Shown here in pieces: positions 48,117 through 60,470 of a DNA stretch of 64,000 nt. Made by a program: the position numbers and the translations under genes. Under the pieces are notes generated by a model. The model did no database searches. It was not told where the DNA came from and saw only the letters and a program-made list of their open reading frames with translations. The DNA lies in assembly GCA_021229015.1 (NCBI GenBank), contig CM037782.1, positions 36,052,038-36,116,037 of the forward strand, written 5' to 3'. Positions within the stretch are counted from its first letter, which is position 1. Each line of letters starts with the position of its first letter. Source of the DNA: Solen grandis. Lineage: Eukaryota > Mollusca > Bivalvia > Adapedonta > Solenidae.

Positions 48117-51115
48117 ATGTTTCAATGTATTCAAGAACCTACTCATTATTCTGAGGGATCTTCTAGCATCATTGATATTATCATGGTAAAGAAACCCGAA
48201 TACGTTTTACATAGCGGTGTTGGGGATCCATCTTTTGAACAATCAGTAAGATATCATTGTCCAGTTTTTTGTGTCCTAAATTTTAAAAGACCTCTAAAAA
48301 ATTCGTTTATGCGTCATATTTGGTACTACAATAAAGGTAATTATGATAAATTAAGAGAATTAGCTTAAAATGCAAACTGGAGATTATTGGAAAATGAAAA
48401 TATCAATAGGTATGCTCAAAATATTACAGATCATATTCTTCATATTACTAAAGAATTTATACCTAATAAATTTGTTAAAATAAGTCCCAACTCACATCCT
48501 TGGATTACAAGCAAAATTAAGTTATTGATAAGAAAACGTAAAAGAGCATATCGTAAAGCCAAAAATAGTATGTTATTAAACCACTGGGAAGCGTTTCGTA
48601 AACTAAGAAATGACGTAATCGCGCAGATAAGGATGAGTAAATCTGAGTACATGATTAAGTTATCAAATCAACTAAAATCTACTTTTAAGTCTTCTAAAAG
48701 TTGGTGGTCTTCTTTGAAACATTTTATTAATAGCAACCAATCTGATGATATACCTCCTCTTCAGCACAATGGTCTTTGGGTGACAGATAATATTGATAAA
48801 GCCAATTTATTTAATAAGTATTTCCAACAACAAACTATTATTGATGATTCCTTGACGACTTTACCTGTATTAGATGAACCTGATAATGTACTTAGTTCAA
48901 TAATTTTGGCACCTATTGAAGTTGATGATGTATTAAAAACTTTAAAACGGCACAAGGCGATGGGTCCAGATCTAATAAGTAATTATGTACTCGTTGAACT
49001 TGCAAACGAATTGTCTGAACCATTATGTAAACTTTTTAATAAATCGTTAAACTGTTGTGAAGTGCCTTCTAGCTGGAAAGAAGCAAATGTTTGTACAATA
49101 TTTAAATCTGGAGATAAATCACTTGTTTCTAATTATCGACCTGTATCTCTACTCTGTACGATTGAAAAGGTGTTTGAAAAATGCATTTTTAAACATGTTT
49201 ATAATTTTTGTCTCTGTTCTAATTTAATAACGTCATTTCAGTCAGGTTTTACACCATGTGACTCAACTATTAATCAACTAGCCTACCTTTATCATTATAT
49301 AAATAAGGCGGTTGATTCAGGTAATAAAAGAAGTAAGAGCAACTTTTTGTGATATCAGCAAAGCTTTTGATAGAGTTTGGCATAGGGGCTTATTAATTAA
49401 ACTTAAGGCTGCTTGTATTACAGGTGATTTGCTTTGTTGGTTTGAAAAATATTTACCTAATCGTAGACAGTGTGTTGTCCTTCCAGGAGTCAAATCTAAT
49501 CCTCTTTATATATACGGTGTTCCTCAAGGCTCAATATTAGGACCTTTGTTATGTTTTATCTATATTAATGATATTGTTGATGACATTCAATCAAACATTA
49601 GACTTTTTGCTGATGACACTGCATTATATATATTGGTTGAAAATCCGCTTAATGCTTCAATGATTTAGAAAAGATTTCAAAATGGTCTGATAAATGGCTT
49701 GTTACATTTAACCCTAGAAAGACTGAGTCAATGATATTCTCTCGTAAGAAAAAAACCAATTAATCATCCTCCTCTAGCTATGAATGGTCATCCTATAACT
49801 GAAGTTAATAGTCATAAACACTTAGGTTTGGTTCTGACAAATGATCTTTCATGGCATATTCACATTGATATAATAAAACTTAAAGCTTGGAAACGAATTA
49901 ATGTCCTTAAATCATTAAAGTACCAATTGGATCGTTCAACTCTTGAAACAATTTATTTTTCTTTCATTAGACCTCTTCTAGAATACGGAGAATTTTTTTT
50001 TGATAATTGTCCAGCATATGAAAAAGATGAGCTTGATAAAATACAATATGAAGCAGCCAGAATTGTTACTGGAACTACAAAATTAGTATCTTTAGAAAAC
50101 TTATCAGTTGAAACTCGTTGGGAATCTTTACAATCAAGAAGAAATAAACATAAACTTATACTTTTCTATAAAATGGTGCATGGACTTACACCTGATTTTT
50201 TAAGTGAGCTAATACCTAAGTTGGTAATATGTCAAGTTATAATCTCAGAAATGCAGATGACTTTCAATGTATTTATTGTAACACTAATTCGTACTATTAT
50301 TCATTCTTGCCATCTGTTTTAAGGGCTTGGAACGATCTCCCTGTTGAAATAAGGAATGCTAGATCTTTATCTGTTTTTAAAAGAGTGTTAAATGTGAATT
50401 GTATAAAACCTCCTAGTTATTTTCAATATGGGGAGCGGAGTTCTCAAATAATCCATACAAGGATACGTACAAATTGTAGCTCTCTTAATCATCCACTTTA
50501 TTTGAAAAATGTTTTAGAATCTCCTTTATGTACTTGTGGAGTTTATGAAACTGTAGATCATTATTTTTTTCAATGCCGTAAATTTGATCAACAAAGATTA
50601 GTTCTTTTCGAACGTCTCTCCTTTGTTCCTAATCTTGACACAAATATTCTGTTATTTTGTGACGAAAATTTAAGTTATAATGCAAATATTGCGATAGTTA
50701 AAGCAGTTCACGGGTATATCAAATCTACTAAGCGTTTTAAACTCTGATAAGAGGGATAATTCGGTTATTTGGATATATGAAATATTTTCTCAGCATCTCC
50801 CAACACTGATCACACCAGATTTATTTATCTATTATTTTTTTTATTTCTCTTAATTTAGCCCTTTCATCACTGAATGTCTTACTTTTGTTTTTTCTTCTGT
50901 TCTCTTTATTGATATTTACTAAAAATATTTTATTATGTTTACCATTTCTTTCTATATTTCTGAACTTTTTGTCATTAAATGGCCATTTTAACTTGTAACG
51001 TTATACTGGAAAGAAACACGATAAGTTCTTAACTTTCGTTTCGATCCTTTTTCATGTATATATTTATGTTCTTGCCATTTGTCATGTTACTTGAAATAAA
51101 ATATGTTTAAACTAA
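48117..51115 (+). mobile_element. Jockey/CR1-like LINE, 5'-truncated and frameshifted
   Basis: The element starts within the C-terminal part of an endonuclease domain (SSSIIDIIMVKKPEYV, RYHCPVF). It continues through a linker (KSWWSSLKHFI) into reverse transcriptase: GPDLISNYVL, SNYRPVSLL, FCDISKAFDRVWHRGL, GVPQGSILGPLLC and the catalytic FADD at about 49604-49615. After it come a thumb region (HKHLGLVLTNDLSW, IRPLLEYG) and a C-terminal part with CTCGVYETVDHYFFQC that could bind zinc. A stop at 48366 and frameshifts near 49320, 49655, 49750 and 50225 break it. The 3' UTR runs to about 51115, ending near AAATAAAATATGTTTAAACT. The 5' junction near 48117 is approximate. Confidence 0.88.
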
Positions 51116-52366
51116 TATAAGGGCATATATTCCAACAAATACTCTTAACATAGTAGCTATGTCTTCCGTGCTTCGGTTTTTCCACGTGGGTTCGATTATC
51201 AACGGAAACGTCATGTCAAATTCATGATAAAGACTTTTATACAGTCTACTTCTGATTTGATTATGGAACTTATTTATTCGCAAAAGGCAAATACCCGTAA
51301 TAGTGTTTAGCAAGAGTGGACTGGCGTCTTTTGACCTACGAAGGGATGACGTAAGACAGTTCCGAATGAATATTTAACGGTTTTCACTGGTAGATATCCC
51401 TATAATCAGTTTTACTTGTTTCGGGCCGAACGTTATAAAAACCTTCAGCATATTATTCTGGGCCGGCAAGAGCCGGCACTGTTGCTGATACGGTATTCAA
51501 TTGCTGAACTGTGTTGTGCGTTTCTCCGTGCCTGTCTTTACATGATGTAATTTTGTAAAGGAAACAAGAAATATCTTTAAAAAAGATACTCGGCCGTGGT
51601 AACCAGCTTGATGATTAGTGTCTGAATGACTTAACATGTAATAGATTTTGTTGTTGGTTTAATAGTTGTGTAATTCCTGTGTCAGTGCAGCTCTTTGAAA
51701 TATCAAGGATCCAAACAATATATACAATCTTGGTAGACACTTACAGCCTTAAAACATCTGCGCATTAGACTTCGTTTCGCCAGCTACAAAACGAAACCGG
51801 ATGTTACGTTTTTGTTGAATATAGGATCTGTCAGGGTTGAACAATCAATTCCGAAATCTACAATGTGTTTCCTATTTTTAGGGTTCTACTCTTTCAGTTT
51901 ACCTTAAAAAGGTGCAGTGTCTTACTATTCGGAACAAATCGTTCGCAGGGGAAGAAAACTTAAACTTTTAAAACAAACAGAGATCTAATGAACTCATTTC
52001 CGCAACGCCTTTCTTTTCTTTTGACTAATTTTACAATGACCAATGGGAATTTAGCAAAGTATATAATAACCAATGAAAAGCCTAATTTTATTCCGCCTCA
52101 TTACTGTGTGTTTCACAGGAAGTCAGGGTGAAAATAAACGGCCGAAAAATATTTATATATGATATGTATCCCGCCTTTTCTTGAAATTGTCTTTGATAAT
52201 GATTATGGCAGATGTCATAATGTTTTCCGATATTTAAAATTTAGTTTTACGTTTTAGGTTTATATCTGCGGAGTATTTTATTGTACTTACACTAAATCAG
52301 GTATACATGGACTTGCCGTTTTCGTACTTAAACTTTTCCTAACTAACAATAATAACAACATTTGAA
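51116..52366. other. Intergenic DNA between LINE and BEL/Pao LTR, no gene seen
   Basis: AT-rich DNA. A TATA-like TATAAAAA lies near 51441 and a GCCGGCAAGAGCCGGC hairpin near 51463, but no exon or open frame follows convincingly. Confidence 0.4.
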
Positions 52367-52929
52367 TGTGGGAACACATGTTATAAAACAGATTACACCA
52401 ACTTATTTAAACATTTTGTATTACTGTAAATGTAATTATTATATTATTGTAAATGAAGATCTTCTGTCGTGAACGATTCATGATTTCTAATTTTTATTTG
52501 TTTATATCTGAAATTTGAAACGTATAATCATAAATATGCCAGGTAGGCGGAGTTTAGTGACTAACGGAGTTAGCACGTGGCTCCTGTTATGATGGAGTTA
52601 ACCTAACGGAGTGTACCTGACATCCGTTTTTCTCGTGCAGCGGTGTAAAATTAAAAACAATTTTACGGGTATTTAGCTTTTCACGGACTTACTGAAATAT
52701 AAAAGAGCACACACGTGTCTCGAGTTAGTTAGTGTTTTTCTTTGGACTTCGGATATTATACTTTTTGTACACTTATGTTATAAATTACGGAAAAATAATT
52801 TGTTTTAAAAAATACGGAATAACTTTTTCTTTGACTTCATTTAAAATAAAAACTAAATAAAATTCCAGTGTGGCTATTCTAATTTAATTTTCAAGCTCTC
52901 CCAAACTTCAACCAAAGATGTTCGCCACA
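52367..52929 (+). repeat. Probable 5' LTR of a BEL/Pao element
   Basis: The region has a TATA box (TATAAAAG at 52698-52705), two AATAAA signals (52845-52850 and 52856-52861) followed by a GT-rich stretch, and an end in CCACA just before a primer-binding-like site. The start at TGTGG (52367) is a guess from TG...CA symmetry. No 3' LTR is present to compare. Confidence 0.5.
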
Positions 52930-52932
52930 TTG

Positions 52933-52952
52933 TTTAGTGCCGGAACCCGGGA
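52933..52952 (+). promoter_or_regulatory. Candidate tRNA primer-binding site
   Basis: TTTAGTGCCGGAACCCGGGA follows the LTR end directly and has the GCCGGAACCCGGGA style of retroelement primer-binding sites. The identity of the priming tRNA was not determined. Confidence 0.5.
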
Positions 52953-53172
52953 AACCTGGTGGAATATTTAAAGTGAATTAAAACGGATAATTCAAAACTG
53001 TTTATATCAACGTCACGACTGTGACTGATATATATGTGTAAATATTCATAGGAATATTTAAACAAAGAGAGGAACAAACATGACCACAACAAAATACACA
53101 AAAGGAATGAAAACGCGGCATAGAAACCTCGCTTGGAAAGTGAAATAAACAAGATCCCGAGGGCTCTAATCC

Positions 53173-54170
53173 GCTCACCTGAGTAAAGATAAAATGTCCC
53201 ACAATAAAGTTACAAAAGAGAGGTTAAAGATCAAGGTAACAAGGTGTTTTTTTTTAATGGTTGAAAAAATATCTAAATGTACAAAGCAATTCCTCTTTGT
53301 TGATATGTGATTTACATGTTAAGCTGAGTAATTGTGCACAGTATCATTCAGATCTGATAAACAGTTGCTAATATTAGCCTATGTTGAAGAAAGTGACCCC
53401 CAGGGCGGGGCCAATTTTGACCCCATGCCATAATTTGAACAAACTTGGTAGAGATCCACTAGACAATGCTACATGCCAAATATCTAAGCTCTAGGCCATA
53501 TGGTTTCAGAGAAGAAGATTTTTCTTGATTTGTTCCAATATTAGCCTATGTTAAAGAAAGTGACCCCCAGGGCGGGGCCAATTTTAACCACAGGGCCATG
53601 ATTTGAACAATCTCGGTAGAGATCCACTAGACAATGCTTCATGCCAAATATCTTAGCTCTAGGCCATACGGTTTCGGAGAAGAAGATTTTTCTAAGTTTT
53701 CCCTATATAAGCCTATGTAAATAAAGTGACCCCCGGGGCGGGGCCAATTTTGACCCAAGGGCCATGATTTGAACAATCTCGGTAGAGATCCACTAGACAA
53801 TGCTTCATGCCAAATATCTTAGCTCTAGGCCATACGGTTTCGGAGAAGAAGATTTTTCTAAGTTTTCCCTATATAAGCCTATGTAAATAATGTGACCCCC
53901 AGGGCGGGGCCAATTTTGACCCAAGGGCCATAATTTGAACAAACTTGGTAGAGGACCAAAAGATGATGCTACATACCAAATATCAAAGCTCTGTGCTTTT
54001 TAGTTTCAGAGAAGAAGATTTTTAAAGTTTTATTGAAATCTGCCCAGTAGTTTAGGAGGAGAAGTCGTTTGAATTAAAAAGTTGACGACGCACGACCCAC
54101 GACGCACGACGGACGACGGACGCCGGACCATCACAAAAGCTCACCATGAGCACGTTATGCTCAGGTGAGC
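53173..54170 (+). mobile_element. Non-autonomous element with a 167-bp tandem core (pearl/Helentron-like)
   Basis: The ends are inverted: GCTCACCTGAG at 53173-53183 and CTCAGGTGAGC at 54160-54170. The core holds four repeats of about 167 bp, starting GCCTATGT at 53377, 53544, 53711 and 53877, each containing GTGACCCCCAGGGCGGGGCC. The right end forms a strong hairpin (AGCTCACC...GGTGAGCT, 54139-54171) followed by AAAAA, and a CGACGCACGACGGACGACGG-like tract precedes it. Tandem core plus terminal hairpin fit the bivalve pearl elements and Helentron-type non-autonomous elements. A TIR transposon origin is also possible. There is no coding capacity. Confidence 0.78.
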
Positions 54171-54179
54171 TAAAAACGG

Positions 54180-57100
54180 GAAAATGTTACTGGAGCTAGA
54201 CTATACAGAAACAAGTATAGAAGAAACAGTATCTAAGGTGAATATATGCATTAAAGTGTTGAAAATATATGTCGAAAAGGTAGAAATGCAGTGTAAAAAG
54301 AAAGTGAAGCTGAAAGTGTTGATGGCTCCTGAAAGAGGTAAGTTCTAGTTTACCTCGAACAAATGAAACCAGAACATGTTTACTGGAGTGACGAGTGCAC
54401 CAAATTCAATAGTATCTAGCAAAGAAAACGAATACTAAAGGATTCGTGTTACAAGTGTTTAAAAATAGGACACACGACTCATGAATGTAAACACAGTAAA
54501 GTACATGCGGTGAAAAAGATGTTCATCACCGGAGTCTTTGTCCCAAGAAATTCCAGTTCAAAGGACAAAAGAAGTCAACGGAGTCAATGAATGTCTGAGG
54601 AGATAGACGAAGGAACATATCTTGACGACACCAGCCAAGAAAAAAATGTACTTGTATCTTCAGGAAAGTTCGTCTTTTTGCAAACAGCTAAAACAGTAGT
54701 AAAAATTAGCAAACGGAAACAAAGAACAAGTTCGACTCCTGCTAGATTCAGGGTCACAAAGAACATATGTGTCGGAGCATCTGGCGGAGCGGCTCCGTCT
54801 GAACAGAGGTAAAACCAAAAAATCAAAGTGGAGACCTTTGGAAGCAATAAGACAAAGGTGATCAAGACACCTTCGACAAAACTGGATATAAAGTTAAAGA
54901 ATAGGCATTACTTAACTGTTACTGCTGACATAGTTCCTGACATCACTGGAACAATGGAAAGAAGATCTAGTCAATTTAACAAGAAGTGCAAAATATTGTG
55001 ATTAACGTAGACTTGGCGGAATCTGTCCCATCTCAAAATGAATATTCTTCTGTAGACCTACTTTTAGGTTATGACTTTTATCTGGACATTGTGTTATCTC
55101 TAAGAATTGAAATTCGGCCAGGATTGAACATGCTCAGCTCGAAATTAGGATGGATCGAACCAAAGAAACAGACACTAAAGCAAATAAATACAGTATGCTT
55201 ATTCTTACGTATGGTACCGACATTGGAAGTCCACCGACTAAAGAGCAGGCCAGACCTCATGCAACAATATGATGCCGTTATCTAAGATAGTTGCTGAAAG
55301 GAATTATTGAAAAGATAGGTAAAAGTATAGAATCAGAAAACGTAGTACTTCAAAAACTTCCTCCTCATGCAGTCATAACTCCTCAGAAAATAACAACAAA
55401 GGTGCGATTAGTGTACGATGCATCAGCCAAGACCAATGATAGGAACAAGAGCTTAAACGAATGTCATTACAGAGGCCAAGTGATGTTACATAACATATGT
55501 AGTAGATTAATGAGATTCCATCTTCACAACATTGCTATTATGGCAGATATTGAAAAGGCATTCCTTCAAGCTAGGCTTCAAGCAGACCAACGGGATTGCA
55601 CAAGATTCTTTGGCTTCAAGATATCTCAAGTTCTTCCACAGACAAAGAAAACATCCAAGATATCGGTATTGTCGCGTCCGTTTTGGGGTCATCTCCAGCC
55701 CATTCATTTTAGAGGCTACCATATAACACCATAAGAAATACGACTGACGTCGCTGAAAGGCTAAAAAATGATATATATGTGGACAATGTGATAACAGGGA
55801 CGAATGATGAAGGTAATGTATCAAGATGTATACCAATTCAAAGGCTATGTTTAGAGACGCAGCAATGAATTTGAGAGAGTGGTCTACAAATAATGAAACC
55901 CTGAAAAAGTTAATACCTACAGAGGACAGGGCAGGGTGCGAGACAATTAAGGTCACACATGGAATACCAGGCAAGATTCATTGTCAATAAAACGTACGTT
56001 GGTACTTGATGAAGATACTCCACCAACTAAGATATCAGTGTTAAGGCAGTTTGCGTCAGTTTTTGACCCACTTGGTTTGTTTTCACCGGTACTTCTTCGG
56101 GGGAAGGTACTCCTACAAACAATATGGAGCAAAGATCAAGAATGGGATGATGTGTTGGAGCACTGTGGTGTAGAAACTTGGCATTCGATCAAAGACGATT
56201 TGAAGGAGCTTCATGTAATCAAAATACCAAGATGCATAGCGCTGCAAGATGGTAATGTTAAGTATGGGCTACTCTGCTTCTGTGGCGCATCTTCGAATGC
56301 TTATGCAACTTGTTTATACCTACACCAAGAGGGCAGTTCTCAATCAAGAGCTGATCTGATCTTCTTTCAATCGCGGTTTGCACCAAAGAAAGAGATAACA
56401 GTTCCAAGATTAGAGTTACTGGCAGTGCTTATTGGCTCTTGCTGTGTTAAATTCGTGAGAAAGCATCTAGCTCTGTTAACACAAGAAGTTTATTGGTGGA
56501 GTGACTCTCAGTGTGTCTCCATTGAATAGATTCGTCAGTGTTCGTAGTTAATCGTGTGAGAGAAATCAAACAATGTGACATCACAGAATTCAGATACATA
56601 CAATCCTCTGAAAATCCAGCTGAATTACCCAGCAGAGGTACAACGCTGGAACAATTGAAAAATCACAGATTGTGGCTTCATGGACCAAGATGGCTCTCTA
56701 ACCCAGTAAATGAATAATACATAATTCCAAAGAAATTGAAGGCGCTGACAAAGTCAAAGATGCTCAATCCTTGAAAGTGTTCAACTCTCTAAAGAAGCAT
56801 TTGACAATCCACCCTTTCAAATCAAAAGCGAACGGTTATCCTCAGCCTCAAAACTTATTCGAGTAACCGCATTTGCAAATCGATCTATCAGCAAAACACG
56901 AAAGCTGGAAAGCAAAAAGGATCCATTAAGCTGTAAAGAGTTACAACAAGCTGAAGCAATGTGGATCAAATTTGTACAAAGAAAGTACTTCCCTGATGTC
57001 TTTGACGCCATCGCAAATAACAAGCCAAATAACTTACAGAGACAGTTGGGTCTGTACATTGATGACAATAATATCCTAAGATGTATTGGACGTATGGATC

Positions 57101-57246
57101 ATGCCTCCATCTCTGAAGTCAGTCGAAGACCAGTTCTTTAGCCATTCGCAAAAGATTCTGGATAACATGCGGACGTGCCACAGTAAAACGTGTTATTCAG
57201 CAGTGTCTTGTGTGCCGTCGTCACGAGGGCGGAGCATATGCAGTGT
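54180..57246 (+). pseudogene. BEL/Pao retrotransposon gag-pol relic, truncated in integrase
   Basis: Domains appear in order but in several frames. A gag part is followed by a CCHC zinc knuckle (CYKCLKIGHTTHEC, 54447-54488). An aspartic protease follows with LLLDSGSQRTY (active D codon at 54745). Reverse transcriptase has KVRLVYDASAK and ADIEKAFLQ (about 55395-55560), then FGVISSPFILEATI in another frame and YVDN near 55775. The Pao-specific segment FASVFDPLGLFSPVLLRGK lies at about 56050-56105, RNase H with VPRLELLAV and WWSDSQCV at 56400-56520, and FRYIQSSENPAELPSRG after it. WIKFVQRKYFP and an integrase zinc-binding block (VIQQCLVCRRHEGGAY) follow, ending near 57246. The integrase core and 3' LTR are missing. 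Stops and frameshifts are numerous, so it is inactive. Confidence 0.88.
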
Positions 57247-59021
57247 AATATGATTTAGTCCTGTTGTAATTATGTTGAAATCACGTTCATCAGCAAATAC
57301 GAAAACAATTAAGTGCGAATGTCAGTTTTACTTGCTGGATAAGCAAGTAAACCAGTAGAGCAGCAAAATGGATATTACATCATTTCCCCGCAATGACTGA
57401 GAATTACGCCAACAATAGTCCTTTGGTCCGATTCTTTGACGCTTGCGTCAAAAGTTTTCTTGTAGTATATTTCACTGAAAGAACCGGTGCGCTTCATGAT
57501 GTTTTCTCCACCAATTATACCAAATTTTTATGTATGCTTATTTTGACTTCCTAGTATGAAACGATTCAAAGAATACGAGTCATACCTCATAAAACTGTTC
57601 TTCATTTTCTATTACTTTTATCCCCATCAGCGCCGCATATCTCTTTAGAAAATATTTCTCCTTGTTTATAATAAGATAAAAGGATAAAATAATACTAATA
57701 GTTAATGAAACCATCTTTAATGGATAATATATATGTGTATGCCCTTTATACGCATATGGAGTAAATTGTATGATTTCGCCAAATCTATATTATCCCCGGG
57801 AGAATAACATTACATAAATATCACTTTCATTTATCATCCATCACATATTATTAAAGAAACATATTCATCGAACGACATACCATCACAAACTGGCCTCAAA
57901 ATAATACAACTTTTTCCAGCTCCAACTAAGTTTGAGACTGAAACTTGGTTTGCTTATTTTATGTATATCAAAACAAATTGAGTAACTTTGATAGTGAATT
58001 TATGTAAATTGTAGAAGGGGCTAACTGTTGAACAGAGAAAGTATAGCAAAATTTGAAAATCTTAACTGACTAGTACAATTTAACTTTGAGCACAGACTCG
58101 AGCTGAGCACGAAAAATGTTTATAACCTCGGGGCCTGGCTTACAAATGTTCATTATTTATGTACGTATACATAAAGTGCCAATATTCTTATACGTCGATC
58201 TTAGGAGTATAAAACTGTTCGTCTGCACTTTAGTAAAAGCAGTTTTTGCAGCTGCGTTTTACCAATTTCTTTTTCTTCAATATTTACATCATTAATCTCT
58301 TTGTTCTGTGCATGTAATGAAATATATCGTTAGTCCGACTGTTGTCGTCAGTCACACATCCAGTAAAGGGGAGAATACTACTGGCTTCCAGTCCTACGTT
58401 TTTGGTGAAGTATTGTCCCTTTATTTGCAGTATGTCAATTTACATAAATCTAAGAAATATCCTCATCGCATGGATATGAGCCTTTTTACATTTCCTACGC
58501 ATGATTAGTCTTTTAAAAACTTTGGGAGGATAATGATCCCTAGACTGAATTCTTCACAAAACCTAAAATTTATAGTTGTTTGTTTGTTTGTTCCTAATAA
58601 AAAGAGGAGATTTCGATTTCATTATTCTCACATCATCGCGTGGCAATTTGATTACCATAAGATTGAATTTAATTTTTCTTGCATGCATGCACGAACGCCA
58701 TAAAACAGAAAATTTTTATGCTTAAAATTCCAACTCCTTCAAATGTGACATTTCCTCGAGTTCATTTCAATTAAGAAATAATAAAGTTTTTATCTGTTTT
58801 TGTTGTATATTTGACCAAAGTTTTGAGGTCAGATGTTGAGGTCAGATGCACAGACATATTTTGATTTCCATTTTAATTCGGTATTTGTGAATTAATCCGT
58901 ACTATTTTCGGTTCTCTCTTAATATACAAATTGGCACATTAAAATAAGAAAGACACTATGTGTTGTTTAAATCGTCACCTACTTACTTTTTTCTCAGGAT
59001 AAACTCTTTCTTTTAATCCTT
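57247..59021. other. Intergenic DNA, no gene seen
   Basis: AT-rich DNA beyond the truncated retroelement. It has small perfect hairpins, such as TTACTTGCT with AGCAAGTAA at 57328-57350 and TTGACGC with GCGTCAA near 57436. No coding feature was recognised. Confidence 0.4.
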
Positions 59022-59071
59022 ATCGAGGGGTGAAAGCGAAACTATGCTAAGTTTAGCTTTCACCCCTCGAT
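59022..59071. repeat. Foldback hairpin, 16-bp perfect arms
   Basis: ATCGAGGGGTGAAAGC (59022-59037) pairs perfectly with 59056-59071; partial pairing continues inward. The TATCGAGGG core recalls the TTATCGAGGG of the foldback at 36122-36212. Confidence 0.85.
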
Positions 59072-59742
59072 ATAATAACGGTCCACTGGCATCCAAAACG
59101 AGAACAATGTGGTATATCTGGCATTTAACTTTATCGTGTAGATTAAGTTTTTTTAGTAGTTTTTTTTTTTCAAATATGTTTATGTTTTCAGCATATTTTC
59201 ATAGACATAAATAAATAAAATGATACGGATATTCCCATCTCTGTACCTTTGTTTTCTTTCAGAAATATCCAATCTTAGCTGTGCTTTGTTGTGTATTCAA
59301 CCACAGGTTTTGAGTTTATTCTTTTAGTTTATTTATTACAAGACCAAGACCCGTGTGATAAAATTATTAGTTAAAATTTTATTTGCATAATGTAAATACA
59401 TATTTATTTTATACATCAATATGACAAATTCATTTTATTTTTCTCCAAAAAGGATTTTTTTTCTTTTTTTAAGCCTTTATTCATCTAAAAAAATCTATAT
59501 ATTTCTCTTTTTATCCTTAGAAGTTGCCCTAAATATGTGACCAATCAGAAGCTCTAAAAATTCAAATTTATCCACGATTTATTTCGACAGAACACCATCC
59601 TATTTTAAAATTACAAAAAAGATCGATGTTGCAAGTGCGTATGTGCAATAAATCCTGCCATCATTATTTACTGCTTTGACATCAACAAGTGAGGATGGAT
59701 TTGAAATCTGAATTAATAATGTAACGAGGAATTATCTCATTT

Positions 59743-59998
59743 TACTGAGCAAATCGCAGTTAGTGCGACGCGACTGGTGTCAATTCCTGCTGTTTATTGT
59801 CTTTTTCTTAGCAAATGATCCAACGGAATTCGAACTCACAACCAACCCCTGGATGAGTGACCAAGCCTTTTACCACTGCGCGATGCTTTCCCCCACGTGT
59901 TTCGTCAATGTCCATTTGAATAACTAAAAAAATGAAAAAATAAAAACCAGTAGAAATTGACACCAGTCGCGCCGCACTATCTGTACTTTGCTCAATAA
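59743..59998. mobile_element. Inverted-repeat element enclosing a tRNA-like unit
   Basis: Left arm 59747-59792 and right arm 59948-59993 are 46-bp inverted repeats with about 38 matching bases, including GCGACTGGTGTCAATT; weaker pairing extends a few bases outward. Inside, on the minus strand at about 59812-59893, is a tRNA-like sequence with an A-box-like GCGCAGTGGTAAAAGGC and a B box, GAGTTCGAATTCC (59825-59837). No protein is encoded. Confidence 0.7.
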
Positions 59999-60249
59999 CA
60001 TAAGTAAACGTTAAACGTTGACATAGAAATATCTTTCTTAAATTACGATTAAACATTAACTTAAATTTGCAGCCTTCCATCTTTAATAATTATAGCATAG
60101 TAAAACTCACATTCAAGTTTGGTCTATTATTTCGAATAGGGGAAACGTGTCTGTACTAACACACAGATGCTGATGTAGCATGAAATCCCTCAAATTGTCT
60201 GCACATGATGTAATTGTCCATTTCGATGCCTTACAGCTTATTTTCCCGC

Positions 60250-60470
60250 TAGTTCCACCGATAGTATTTCATTCATTTGCAGACTATGTTTACTTGAAAC
60301 AGATATAGTGCTGTCACACTGTAGTATCAATCCGTAGACATGGGGCATTGGCCACACCCAGTCCCATTATTCTGACACCGGTCCAACCAGCGCTGGGAGA
60401 ACTACCCTTATATGCTGAGCGCCAAGCAAGGGAGCTATAGTACCAATTTTTACGACTTTGGTAAATACAA
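60250..60470 (-). mobile_element. SINE family A, 5'-truncated copy
   Basis: Read on the minus strand, it contains TAGCTCCCTTGCTTGGCGCT, GGTTGGACCGGTGTCAGAAT, GTGTGACAGCACTATATCTG and the worn end GAAATACTATCGGTGGAACT. It resembles 35176-35459 but lacks the tRNA head. Confidence 0.78.

Noticed and set aside
47875..48117. Open frame just upstream of the LINE as part of its ORF
   Set aside because: The residues do not resemble an endonuclease and the frame stops before the recognisable domain begins.
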